Assembly: GCA_963823045.1 (NCBI GenBank)
Contig: CAWGKA010000012.1
Coordinates: 496,001-560,000 of the forward strand
DNA length: 64,000 nt
Source: JADLGL01 sp963823045
GTDB lineage: Bacteria; Pseudomonadota; Alphaproteobacteria; Rhizobiales; Kaistiaceae
Reading direction: 5' to 3'
The position numbers and the translations under genes are program-made. Of the stretch, positions 18,837 to 27,456 are shown piece by piece. Below the pieces are notes generated by a model, which was not told where the DNA came from, ran no database searches, and worked only from the letters and a program-made list of their open reading frames with translations. The stretch's first letter is position 1. Each line of letters begins with the position of its first letter.

Positions 18837-20789
18837 ATGAACTCCCTTCTCCCGCGTACAAGCCTGGCGGCGGTCAGTGCGCTAGCTCTCATCTGCGCCA
18901 TGACAAGCGCGCGTGCTCAGGCGGTGCCGACCGGGACTGCGGCCGGTTACGCCCTTCTCGCCGGGACCACTATTACGAACACCGGCCCCAGCGTGATCAC
19001 CGGCAATGTCGGCCTCGCCCCGGGTACCGCCATTACCGGCTTCACCGTTTCCGGACCTCCAGGCCCAGGCTTGGTGATCGGAGAGGTTCATGCGGCCGAC
19101 GCTATCGCCATCCAAGCCAAGTCCGACCTTGTTATCGCCTATGAATATCTGGCGGGACAACCGACGACGGTGAACCTCACCGGACAGGATCTCGGCGGTC
19201 TGGTGCTGACTGCGGGCGTGTACAATTTCGACACCTCCGCCGGCATGAACGGAACTCTGACGCTGGATGCGCAGGGCAATCCCAATGCCGTCTTCATCAT
19301 TGATATCGGCAGTACGCTGACCACGGCCAGCGGATCGGATGTCGTGCTCATCAACGGAGCACAGGCGGGCAACGTCTTCTTCCGCGTTGGCAGCTCGGCG
19401 ACGCTGGGCACCAATTCGTCCTTCAACGGAACAATCGTCGCATTGACCAGCATTACCCTGACCACGGGGGCGGATATAACCTGTGGTGCGGCCTGGGCGC
19501 GCAATGGTGCGGTGACGCTCGACACCAACACGATCACTGTCTGTCCGCTCGTCACAGCGACGATCACTGATGTGTTGGGGCCCGACCTCACGGAAAACCA
19601 GATGGAGGTCGCTGACGCGATTGACGCCATCATCGAAGCCGGCGATCTGCCCGCCGAGTTTGGGGTATTGCTTGCCTTCCTGACACCCGAGCAACTGGCG
19701 TTCGTCGCCATGGAGTTGACGGGAGAAGCGGGGACGGCGGTTGCTCCCGCAGGCATGGCCGCGATGGACCAGTTCCTGGCGACTGTCATGAACCCCTATC
19801 GCAGCCAGCGGGTTATTCCGCCGACGCCGATCGCGCCGGCCCCTGCGAACAACAATACCGTCATGACGATGGGCTATGCCGAAGTGCCCTCTGACCCGGC
19901 TGCCTATTCGGCCTTCGCGCAAATGGACGCAATGATCCCCGATCCTCGCGGCCTTTATGTTTGGGCGGACGGCTTCGGCGGGATCGGCCACGCTGATGGC
20001 GATCCCATGGCCGGATCGCATGACCGCTTCGCCCACAACTATGGCTTCGTCGTTGGGATAGACGATGTGCTTTCGCCACAGGCGACAGTCGGGTTGGCCC
20101 TTGGCGTCGGGACGACCGGCTTTCAGCTGTCGGACGGACTTGGCGGCGGTCATAGCATAACCGTGCAAGCGGCCGCTCACGCCCGCATGGAATTCGGCCA
20201 GAGCTATCTTTCGGCCGGGATCGCATATGCGTGGAGCGCCGTAACAACCGACCGCACGGTGACCGGTATCGGAACCACCCGATTGATCGGGCAGTACCAA
20301 GCTCACAATGTCGGCGGTCAAATTGAGGCGGGCTACCGGCTGGGCGACGACCGCGCCTCGATCACCCCATATGGCGCAGTCGGTGTTCAGGCCTTCTTCA
20401 CGCCAGCCTACACCGAAACAGCTGTCAGCGGTGCGCCTGCCTTCGCGCTTGTCTTTGACCCTCACACGACAATCGCCGTTCGGACAGAACTCGGCGCCAG
20501 CGTGGCGCGCACGTTCGATCTCGGCGACAGCGCGAGCCTGACGCTGCAGAGTCGTGTCGCCTGGGTTCACGAGTATTGGTCGAGCACGGCAATGACGGCG
20601 GCATTCGCGACCATGCCGGGCGCGACCTTCACGGTCGAGGGCGCCGCCCCTCCGCCGAATTCCTTCCTTTACTCCCTCACAGCCTCGGCCAATTTCGGAA
20701 GCTTCGCGATCGGTGCTTCATTCGATGGCGAAGTCGCGCGCGGCTCGCGCAGCTACGCCGGATCGGTGCGGCTCAGCTTCGCCTGGTGA
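18837..20789 (+). CDS. autotransporter with an ice-binding-like (DUF3494) passenger
   Basis: 650 residues in one frame. Signal peptide about 1-28 (LALICAMTSARAQA). Residues about 35-235 match the DUF3494 / type-I ice-binding fold pattern: GYALLAGTTITNTG, VITGNVGLAPG, LTGQDLGGLVLTAGVYNF, DAQGNPNAVFIIDIGSTL, NVFFRVGSSATLG, and a GAAWARNGAVTLDTNTI end. A linker (DLTENQMEVADAIDAII) leads to a 12-strand-like autotransporter barrel at about 365-650 (LYVWADGFGGIGHADG ... SVRLSFAW with terminal Trp). The chain should be exported by type V secretion, exposing a beta-helical passenger. The family includes ice-binding proteins but also adhesin-like ones, so actual ice binding is only one option. Confidence 0.85.
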   Translation: MNSLLPRTSLAAVSALALICAMTSARAQAVPTGTAAGYALLAGTTITNTGPSVITGNVGLAPGTAITGFTVSGPPGPGLVIGEVHAADAIAIQAKSDLVIAYEYLAGQPTTVNLTGQDLGGLVLTAGVYNFDTSAGMNGTLTLDAQGNPNAVFIIDIGSTLTTASGSDVVLINGAQAGNVFFRVGSSATLGTNSSFNGTIVALTSITLTTGADITCGAAWARNGAVTLDTNTITVCPLVTATITDVLGPDLTENQMEVADAIDAIIEAGDLPAEFGVLLAFLTPEQLAFVAMELTGEAGTAVAPAGMAAMDQFLATVMNPYRSQRVIPPTPIAPAPANNNTVMTMGYAEVPSDPAAYSAFAQMDAMIPDPRGLYVWADGFGGIGHADGDPMAGSHDRFAHNYGFVVGIDDVLSPQATVGLALGVGTTGFQLSDGLGGGHSITVQAAAHARMEFGQSYLSAGIAYAWSAVTTDRTVTGIGTTRLIGQYQAHNVGGQIEAGYRLGDDRASITPYGAVGVQAFFTPAYTETAVSGAPAFALVFDPHTTIAVRTELGASVARTFDLGDSASLTLQSRVAWVHEYWSSTAMTAAFATMPGATFTVEGAAPPPNSFLYSLTASANFGSFAIGASFDGEVARGSRSYAGSVRLSFAW

Positions 20790-20845
20790 CGCGTCCATTT
20801 CACAGGAACTCCGGGCGGCTGCCGAAAGCCCGCGGCCATGTAAGG

Positions 20846-20879
20846 CCGGACGGCAAGGCGTTTCCGTCTCGCCGTCCGG
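20846..20879 (+). terminator. possible terminator hairpin after the autotransporter
   Basis: Inverted repeat CCGGACGGC / GCCGTCCGG around a 16-base loop that can itself pair partly (AAGGCG/CGTCTC), 57 bases after the stop. Followed only by AACTTTGC, so a weak T-tract. Confidence 0.4.
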
Positions 20880-20939
20880 AACTTTGCAGGGGACGCTGCC
20901 GAGGCAGAGGTGCCGCCGTGACAGCGTCATCCGCTTTCG

Positions 20940-21563
20940 CTAGCGGTTGCCGCCGCCCGGACCAAACTGGCCGGGGCCCATCTGACCGGGGCCGCCGGGG
21001 CCGGGCTGACCGGCGTTGGCGCGGTGCTCCTGAATTTGCATCTGCGCCGCCTCGCGGTCGTCGGCGTTGAGCACGCCGTCACCGTTGCGGTCGAGGTGGG
21101 CGACAATGTCGGCGAGGCCGGCGTTGAACTCCTCGGCGGTGATTTCGCCGTCGCCATTGGCGTCGAGGCGCTGGAAGGCGTCCACCATGCGCTCATAGAA
21201 CCGGGCCATCCAATAGGCCTGGTATTCTTCGAGCGACAACGTGCCGTCGCCATTGGTGTCGTACTGGGCGAGGTCGGCGGCGCGAACCGCGTCGATCTCA
21301 TCCTGCGAGACCGCGCCGTCGCCATTGGTGTCGAACTGCTCGAGCAGGGCCTCGGCGTGAACGACCATTTCGAACATGTTGCCGGGGCCGGCATTGGGGC
21401 CGGGGCCACCGGCGCGCGGGCCGGCCATCGCGACGTCAGTCGGGCGGGCGGTCGTTGCGGGGGCGGCGGCGTCCTGCGCGTAGCTTGGGATGACCGCGAC
21501 GGCGCTGCCGAGCGCGGTGGTCATCAAGGCGGCCAGGGCGATGCTTTTTCCAGAGAGTTTCAC
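20940..21563 (-). CDS. secreted EF-hand calcium-binding protein
   Basis: 207 residues: signal peptide to about residue 30 (PSYAQ), Pro/Ala/Gly linker, then four canonical EF-hand loops at residues 78-89 (DTNGDGAVSQDE), 102-113, 134-145 and 158-169, arranged as two pairs, and a Gly/Pro/Gln-rich tail. All loop ligands are present, so four Ca2+ should be bound in the periplasm or outside. Convergent with the autotransporter. Target unknown. Confidence 0.85.
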   Translation of the reverse strand: MKLSGKSIALAALMTTALGSAVAVIPSYAQDAAAPATTARPTDVAMAGPRAGGPGPNAGPGNMFEMVVHAEALLEQFDTNGDGAVSQDEIDAVRAADLAQYDTNGDGTLSLEEYQAYWMARFYERMVDAFQRLDANGDGEITAEEFNAGLADIVAHLDRNGDGVLNADDREAAQMQIQEHRANAGQPGPGGPGQMGPGQFGPGGGNR

Positions 21564-21758
21564 TTCAAGTCCTCCATAGGGGGTGGGGTGAATACGGAGG
21601 ACGTAGGGAGCTATCGGCGCCCAAGTTAGGCGGGAAGGCGTCGAGTTTGTATCAGGAGAGGGCAGCCGTGACCGGCGAGACGTCTTGATACAATTTTGTC
21701 AGCAGGGCGCAGAAAATGACCGTTTCGCGGCACCTATGCGCGTTGGGCGCGGTGGCTT

Positions 21759-22415
21759 TCAGTTCCGTTGGGCGAGCCACAATGTGGTTATGAGAGCCGC
21801 GTCGAGGACATAAGCCCGCGCCGAGGCCTGCGTGAAGGCGGTGCTCGGTTCGCCTCTTGCCGCCGCAGCAATCTCCGCCGCCACAGCGTTGACTTGCCCG
21901 AGATAGGCCTCCCAGGTCTGGTTCCCCTCGGGGAGGATGCCGTTTGCCTGGAAGGCGATTATCTCTCCGTCAATGGCGCTCACCGCCAGCGAGAGATCCG
22001 TCGAGGCGACGATGGACAGGAACAAATCGGGCGGGTTGTCCATCGCCGCGAATGAACGGAAAAGGGCGAGGTGAGGTGGCAGCCATTCCCGCTCAATGCC
22101 GGGCGCTGCGCCGCTGATCCAGGTGTTTACCTGAGGGTCATCGCAGGGTGTCGACGCCGCCTGCTGCAGGGCGGTAGCCGCCAGGTTGGCACGCTCGTCG
22201 TCGCCAAGGGAGGCGATCGCACGTCTCGCTTCGGACAGGATGGCGGTCGTCTGCCAGCTCTCGAGCAGACCGCAATGGATACCGCGCTCAGCGACGACGA
22301 CGAGAAACACATAGGAGTCCGGGTCCGATGTCGGCTGCGCCCGTGCCGGAATCGCGAGGATCACGAGGGCAAGTGTCAACGCGAGTCCGTCGCGGAGGCG
22401 ATGAAGGATCTGCAT
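21759..22415 (-). CDS. secreted protein of unknown function
   Basis: 218 residues from ATG 22415, signal peptide MQILHRLRDGLALTLALVILAIPARA. The mature part is mainly helical with two Cys (IHCGLLESW; STPCDDPQ) that may pair. No domain recognised. It lies 83 bases after the ABC-2 permease on the same strand and may be its periplasmic companion, but that is guesswork. Confidence 0.6.
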   Translation of the reverse strand: MQILHRLRDGLALTLALVILAIPARAQPTSDPDSYVFLVVVAERGIHCGLLESWQTTAILSEARRAIASLGDDERANLAATALQQAASTPCDDPQVNTWISGAAPGIEREWLPPHLALFRSFAAMDNPPDLFLSIVASTDLSLAVSAIDGEIIAFQANGILPEGNQTWEAYLGQVNAVAAEIAAAARGEPSTAFTQASARAYVLDAALITTLWLAQRN

Positions 22416-22498
22416 GTGTAACTTCTGGGGGAATCGGGGCAGGGGCGCAAGCGCGGTCCTTGGGTAAACGCGCCCGAATTGGGAGGTGATCCGCTTCG

Positions 22499-23269
22499 CT
22501 AGCGCCGATAGGGCTCCCAGCGGAAGAAACGCCAGGCCGCGAAGGTGATCGCCGCCGTCCAGATAACACTCATTCCCGCGGCTCGGCCGGCCGCGGCCGA
22601 GATGGTTTCGACGGGAAGGTCGGCGGTCCAGGCGAGGCGGACCAGTTCCGAAATGCCGGCGCCGGGGACGCCGAGATGCAGCGCATTCGCTGTTCCGGCG
22701 GAGAACAGAAGCCAAATCGCCCCCGTGACGATGATGCCGAACGGGACGGCGATCGCGCATTTCTGTGAGCGCGGGCCGGTGACGAAGGCGGCCGCGAGCA
22801 TGCCGACGGAGGTGAAGAAGAACGGCGCGATGAGAACGGCGATCGCCAACAGCAGCGGCTGACGCGGCCATGAACCCGAAGCGATCATCGTTCCGGCTGC
22901 CACCAGGACGAGCTGCGCCAGCGCGACAAGAATGAACGGGGCGATGATGCCGGAGACAATGGCTGCGTCGGCAAGGCGGAGACGGCGCAGATGGCGAAGC
23001 TCGCCACCATCGCGCCGCGTTGCGAAGACGCTGGCAATACGCGCCATCACGGCGAAGCCCATGATGAAGACGATCTCCAGGGCGACGGCTTGCGCGATGC
23101 GGCTCGTTTGAAACGGCGCGTCGGTCTCAAGCACATTCACGGTTGGGAACGCCGCCGCAATCAGGCTGGCGAGGAGAAGCGGAACGGCCAGCGTCAGCGC
23201 GATCGCCCACCAGCTGCGGGCAAGGGCGCGGAGTTCGCGACGGGCAATTGCGGCGGCGCCTGCGATCAT
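22499..23269 (-). CDS. ABC-2 type membrane protein
   Basis: 256 residues, intact. It starts MIAGAAAIARRELRALARSWW, the cytoplasmic amphipathic start typical of ABC-2 permeases, followed by six hydrophobic helices with a large periplasmic loop after the first (VNVLETDAPFQTSRIAQ) and the C-terminus FRWEPYRR. No ATPase gene is adjacent; the only one in the window (1083-1837) is 21 kb away beside its own permease. Related transporters move drugs, lipids or export heme; the substrate is unknown. Confidence 0.7.
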   Translation of the reverse strand: MIAGAAAIARRELRALARSWWAIALTLAVPLLLASLIAAAFPTVNVLETDAPFQTSRIAQAVALEIVFIMGFAVMARIASVFATRRDGGELRHLRRLRLADAAIVSGIIAPFILVALAQLVLVAAGTMIASGSWPRQPLLLAIAVLIAPFFFTSVGMLAAAFVTGPRSQKCAIAVPFGIIVTGAIWLLFSAGTANALHLGVPGAGISELVRLAWTADLPVETISAAAGRAAGMSVIWTAAITFAAWRFFRWEPYRR

Positions 23270-23352
23270 GGCTTCCGGTATCCTCCCGGTGCCACACTAT
23301 GCCCGGAACAGGCCGCCGACCCAAGAGCGACACAGATGCGTAAGGCGTTGCT

Positions 23353-23386
23353 CAAACGAAATCGGCCGGCGCGAACGCCGGCCGAT
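23353..23386 (-). terminator. strong intrinsic terminator, leftward
   Basis: 11-bp perfect stem ATCGGCCGGCG/CGCCGGCCGAT with loop CGAA, then TTCGTTTG leftward. Closes the barrel gene 23407-24463; a T-rich TTATTGTTCTT on the other side could make it work in both directions. Confidence 0.8.
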
Positions 23387-23406
23387 TATTGTTCTTCAAG
23401 CGCGCT

Positions 23407-24463
23407 CTAGAAGCGCAGATGCACGCCGATCTCCACGCCATGGGCCAGGAAGTTGCCGGTGGCGGTGGTGCCGATCGCAACGTTGGGGCCAGCGATGTTG
23501 AGGTTCGGGGTCAGCGCGACCTGATCCGGGGCAAGCGCCACATTGTGCAGGAACAGGGCGCGATAGCCGACGGAGAAGCTCAGATTGGCAGTCGCGTTGA
23601 AGCCCACCTGGACGGCGCCGCCGAGCATTGTCACGGTCGAGGTCGTCGTGTCGCTGCCGGTGATGGTCAGGTTGGGGGCCGGCCGCGTCACGGTCAGGTC
23701 GTTGGAGACGCGGTTGAACAGCAAGCCTGCGCGGACATCGGCGCCGACATAGAAGGTGCCGGGCGTCGTGCCGCCGACCATGACGCGGGCGCCGATTTGC
23801 GGGCCGATCATCGAGTTGACGACGAGCCAGTTATATTCGCCCTGGCCGTCGGGGTAGGTCGGCGATCCCGGATCGCGCAGGAAAGCGCCGATCGTGAGTT
23901 CGTCGGTGAGGTTGATGTAGGCGGCGCCCGCGTAGATCGCGAAGTTGGAGTTCTGGAACACGACGTTGGCGTCGGCGCCCCAGACTTCCGTGCGGTTCTC
24001 GCCGTAGACGTCGGCGAAGTCGGCGCCGTCCGTCACCGGGTTGGTCTCGATGACGATATCCTCAGCGCCAGCAATGATCGGCTCAACAGTGGCGATCCAG
24101 GAGCGCAGCGTGAAGCCGCCGACCTCAACGCCGAAGTGGCAGTGCAAGTAGCCGAACTCGGGCCGCTACGCCGTCGCGCCAACCGAAGTTGAAGTCCGCC
24201 GCGTCGATCAGATTGCCGGTGCCGGGATCGCCGGCGTAGGAGACCAAAGGCGTCGGCATGGGATCGCGGCGCGTCATATAGAGATAGTAGGCCGAAGCGT
24301 AGACGGTGTTGTCGCAGGCAGGTGGTGGAGGCGGTGCCGGCGTGGTCGGGATGATAATTGGCGTCAGGTCTGCGGCGTTGGCGCCGGTGGCCGTCAAGGC
24401 CGCGGAAGCAAGAACAAAAGCGGCGGCCGCCGCGCGACCCCGCATCAATGAACGAACCGGCAT
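23407..24463 (-). CDS. outer-membrane porin-like protein (one frameshift)
   Basis: About 350 residues. Signal peptide MPVRSLMRGRAAAAAFVLASAALTATGANA, Pro-rich linker (PTTPAPPPPPACDNTVYAS), then many amphipathic strands (FNFGWRDGVAA/EFGYLHCHFGVEVGGFTL, YAGAAYINLTDELTIGAFL, GVEIGVHLRF at the end). One extra C near 24146 splits it. The C-terminal aromatic residue and strand pattern fit a barrel of 12-16 strands. Probably a general or specific porin. Confidence 0.7.
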
Positions 24464-24693
24464 TTGAAATTGCCCTCCTGGAGCCCGCATCAACAAAACG
24501 ACGCGCAACTATACACCCGCGCTGAACTACGGAGAACGCTGTTTTTGCAACACCGCAACAAGAAGCAGAAAGTGTAGGCGGTGCGCTTACTTAACCACCG
24601 GGACTTCATCTCCCGCGTGATAGCGACGATCTTCAAAATTTGGGCTAATTGGGGCATAGATGGTGTTGACCGGAAACGGATGAGGGCCTGTCG

Positions 24694-25449
24694 ATGCGCC
24701 GAATCGTTTTCCTGCTTCTTCTCTTCGTTGCTTCGGCTCCGGCGGCCGCGGCGGACCGCATTCTGAATGTCGAGATCGGCGGGCCGGAGGCGGCGGCCTA
24801 TGAGGGCATAACCATCGAGATCCGCCTCGCCGACGTCACCGATCCGGCGGTGGAGCCGACGATCCTCGGCGGCACCAGCACCTCCTCCGGCGACTACGCG
24901 TTGCCGCGCGGGATGCGCATCGGCTTTGACGACGGCGATCTCGTCGCCGGCCGGACCTACGGCATCGAGGCGCGCGTTTGGCAGGGGCGTACGCTCCTCT
25001 TCGTGACGCTGGAACCGCTGGTCGTCGATCCGCTGACGGATGAGACGGTGGCGGTGCGGGTTGACCCACCGCTGCCCTTGGCGCTGGCCGGGACACGCTG
25101 GATCGGTGAAGATTTCGGCGGGACGATGCTGCGGGCAGATGGCAATCCCTGGCGCGCGGCGCTTACCTTCTGGTCGACCGAAAGTGCTCTCTCGACGCGG
25201 TTCAACGTGACGGGTCCGTGCGGCGATTGGGTCGGCATGGCGGCGTTCGCCGGCATCCGGCTCGCTTTCACCGACGTCGACTACCTTTCGCGCCAATGCG
25301 ATGGCGACCCCGCGGCTTTCGCCGAAATCGTCGGCGGCGTGGTCGACGCGACGCGCACCTATGCGGTCGAAGACGGGGTGCTGGAACTGCGCGACGCCGA
25401 GGGCAATGTCCTCGGGCGGTTCACGCCCTTCGTCATGCCGGAGAACTAG
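24694..25449 (+). CDS. secreted protein: YbaY/YscW-like domain plus META domain
   Basis: 251 residues, signal peptide MRRIVFLLLLFVASAPAAA. Residues about 24-125 carry the YbaY/YscW pattern (ITIEIRLADVTDP, YALPRGMRIGFDDGDLVAGRTYGIEARVW). Residues about 130-250 fit a META/HslJ domain (LAGTRWIGEDFGG ... LTFWSTESALSTRFNVTGPCGDWVG). Both families are small envelope lipoprotein domains tied to stress resistance, but here a normal signal replaces the lipobox. Convergent with the gene at 25451, with a single base between the stops. Confidence 0.65.
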   Translation: MRRIVFLLLLFVASAPAAAADRILNVEIGGPEAAAYEGITIEIRLADVTDPAVEPTILGGTSTSSGDYALPRGMRIGFDDGDLVAGRTYGIEARVWQGRTLLFVTLEPLVVDPLTDETVAVRVDPPLPLALAGTRWIGEDFGGTMLRADGNPWRAALTFWSTESALSTRFNVTGPCGDWVGMAAFAGIRLAFTDVDYLSRQCDGDPAAFAEIVGGVVDATRTYAVEDGVLELRDAEGNVLGRFTPFVMPEN

Positions 25450-25450
25450 C

Positions 25451-26476
25451 TCAGTCGCCCTGCCAATAGGCCTGGAACTGGGCGCCGTCCCAATAGAGCT
25501 TGACGCTCGATGAATCGTCCTTGCCGATCGTCAGCGTGTCGCCGGCCGGGGTCGGCGGCGGGCCCTCGCCGGCGCCCTGGCCGATGGTGCCGCGCGGCTC
25601 GACCAGCCACCAATCGATGTGGTCGAAATAGGCCGGCGTCAGCTGGCCGAGATCGCCTTCGAGACCGATGACATCGAGCCATGTGCCGGCGCGGCAGATG
25701 GCGATGGCGCGCTTGCCGTCGGCGATGCGCTCGACCGGCACAGCGAAATCCCAGGCGCCGTCATGGTCGAAATCGGCCTCGACCGTCGGCGGCTGCAGGA
25801 AGGCGACCGGCTCCAGCGATTCATCGAGGCCGCAATCGCGGATGCGCTCGATGTCCTCCGGCGCGAAGCCGACCGGCTCGGGCGGCGGCGGGTCGTAGGT
25901 AACCGGCCAGGTGAGGCAGGCCTCGAAGCGGAGATAGACCATGCGCGCCTGCTGGCCGGGCTCGAGATCGGCGAGGCCGTAATCGACGACCATCAGCCAG
26001 CCGCGGCCGTCATTCGGGTTCGGCTCGGAGCCGAGGTCCGTGTCCGGCGGGCGGAAGCCGCCGGTGCCGATCAGGGCCGGCGAGAAGGCGAAGAGGCGGA
26101 GCGCCTGCGGCGCGTTGACGTCGCCCCTATTCGGGCCGGTGTTGTCGGCGTTGCGGAAGTGCCAGCCGTAGAGTTCGCGCGCATTCGGCGCGTGGAACGG
26201 CGGTGTGATCGCGCTCATGTCGACACCCGGCGCGTCGCCCGGCAGGTTTGAATAGACGCGGATGTCCCAGCCATATTGCGCCGGCTCGAGCATGAACAGC
26301 CAGCCGGTCGGCAGGATCTCGCTATAGGCGTGCTGCCCGGAAATCTCGCCGGAGAAACGGAACGCCGTCCGCTCCGCCGTGCTGTCGCAGGCCGGCAGCG
26401 GCGCCTGCGCCATCGCCGTGCCGGAGCCGGCGATCAGGAAAACGAGGGCGAGGAGAGGGCGGAGTTGCACGCGCAT
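25451..26476 (-). CDS. large secreted protein, unknown
   Basis: 341 residues; signal peptide MRVQLRPLLALVFLIAGSGTAMA. Contains FSGEISGQHAYSEILPTGWLFMLEPAQYGWDI (beta-rich), EADFDHDGAWDFAV, an integrin-like or EF-hand-like calcium loop, and four Cys. It looks like a periplasmic beta-sandwich protein. No family recognised. Divergent from the scaffold gene with a hairpin terminator between them. Confidence 0.6.
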   Translation of the reverse strand: MRVQLRPLLALVFLIAGSGTAMAQAPLPACDSTAERTAFRFSGEISGQHAYSEILPTGWLFMLEPAQYGWDIRVYSNLPGDAPGVDMSAITPPFHAPNARELYGWHFRNADNTGPNRGDVNAPQALRLFAFSPALIGTGGFRPPDTDLGSEPNPNDGRGWLMVVDYGLADLEPGQQARMVYLRFEACLTWPVTYDPPPPEPVGFAPEDIERIRDCGLDESLEPVAFLQPPTVEADFDHDGAWDFAVPVERIADGKRAIAICRAGTWLDVIGLEGDLGQLTPAYFDHIDWWLVEPRGTIGQGAGEGPPPTPAGDTLTIGKDDSSSVKLYWDGAQFQAYWQGD

Positions 26477-26512
26477 CGCTCAACTCTAACCAAAGGTCTC
26501 GCTGAGACAAAC

Positions 26513-26540
26513 AAAAGCTGCCCCTCCGGGCGGCTTTTTT
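26513..26540 (+). terminator. hairpin terminator in a divergent gap
   Basis: Stem GCTGCCC/GGGCGGC with one G-T pair and loop CTCC; T6 follows on the + strand and TTTTGTTT on the - strand, so it can act both ways. Its position, 35 bases before the scaffold gene and upstream of the divergent gene, is not where a terminator is needed today. Confidence 0.75.
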
Positions 26541-26574
26541 CTTTTTCACCAACCGCAACAACGGAGTGACGGCC

Positions 26575-27453
26575 ATGATGAATGGTGCCGATGCCGTTCG
26601 TCGTGCGCGGAATGGTTCCGCGTTCGGCATGAACGGACAAACGATGCCCGGTGCGGCATTCCCCGGCAGAGGTCCGGGGCAGATGCCGCCAGGGCCCGAG
26701 GCCGGCGAAACCGGCCCGGACGACCTTTGCGAGATCGAACATGATGGCCGGCGCTATCAGGTTCCGGCGGCGCTGAAGGATTCGTTCCTGCGCCAGCAGG
26801 ACTACACGCGGAAAACGCAGGACGTCGCCCGCCAGCGCAAGGCGCTCGAACGCGCCCGCGCGCTGCTGTCGATGCAACTTGCGGCACAGCAGGAGCATCT
26901 GCGCGACATCGCCGCGCTGGTCGCCATCGACGATCAGCTGCAACAGCTTTCGCGCACGAACCTGCAGCAACTTCGCGCCGCGAACCCGCAGGGCGCCCAG
27001 GCGCTGGCGATGCGCGCCGCGCAACTTCAGCAGGCGCGGGGCGTCGTCGCCGCGAAGCTGACCGAGAAGCTGAAGGCGCGGGCGATGCTCGCGCGTCAGA
27101 TGGAGGCGAAGGAAGCCGCCGACGCTCATCGCGTGCTGCGTCGGGACATCAAAGGTTGGGACGCCAAGATGGCGCGCCAGCTCCGTGACTATGGCGTCTC
27201 GCTCGGCTTCGAGCCGGACGAGCTCGCCGCCGTCTCGGACCCGCGCATCGTCAAGGCGCTCCACCGGGCATGGAACGGCGAACAGCAGGCGAAGCGCACG
27301 AGCGCTCCGCCGCCCTCGAACGACATGCGTCCGCTCAGCCAGGTCGCCCGCCGGTCATCGCCGGCCGGGACCGAACTGTCGGACAGGATGCCGATCGAGG
27401 ACTGGATGAAAGCGCGCAACCGTCAAGTCAGACAGAAACGCAAAGGCTACTGA
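26575..27453 (+). CDS. phage scaffolding protein
   Basis: About 292 residues, intact, directly upstream (3 bases) of the coat gene. Acidic and helical: EHDGRRYQVPAALKDSFLRQQDY, then a long Ala/Gln/Leu coiled-coil stretch (residues about 85-190), and a strongly basic C-terminus (MKARNRQVRQKRKGY), as expected for a scaffold whose C-terminal helix binds coat. Size close to P22 gp8 (303). The start could be either ATG of the pair at 26575 and 26578. Position and layout make this call solid although scaffolds diverge quickly. Confidence 0.82.
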   Translation: MMNGADAVRRARNGSAFGMNGQTMPGAAFPGRGPGQMPPGPEAGETGPDDLCEIEHDGRRYQVPAALKDSFLRQQDYTRKTQDVARQRKALERARALLSMQLAAQQEHLRDIAALVAIDDQLQQLSRTNLQQLRAANPQGAQALAMRAAQLQQARGVVAAKLTEKLKARAMLARQMEAKEAADAHRVLRRDIKGWDAKMARQLRDYGVSLGFEPDELAAVSDPRIVKALHRAWNGEQQAKRTSAPPPSNDMRPLSQVARRSSPAGTELSDRMPIEDWMKARNRQVRQKRKGY

Positions 27454-27456
27454 ACC

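Noticed and set aside
18882..20570. A 562-residue leftward frame antisense to the autotransporter
   Set aside because: Produced by codon bias of the + strand gene; Arg/Gly/Asp-rich with no motifs.
22499..23269. Pairing the ABC-2 permease with the ATPase at 1083-1837
   Set aside because: They are 21 kb apart, and the ATPase already overlaps its own permease.
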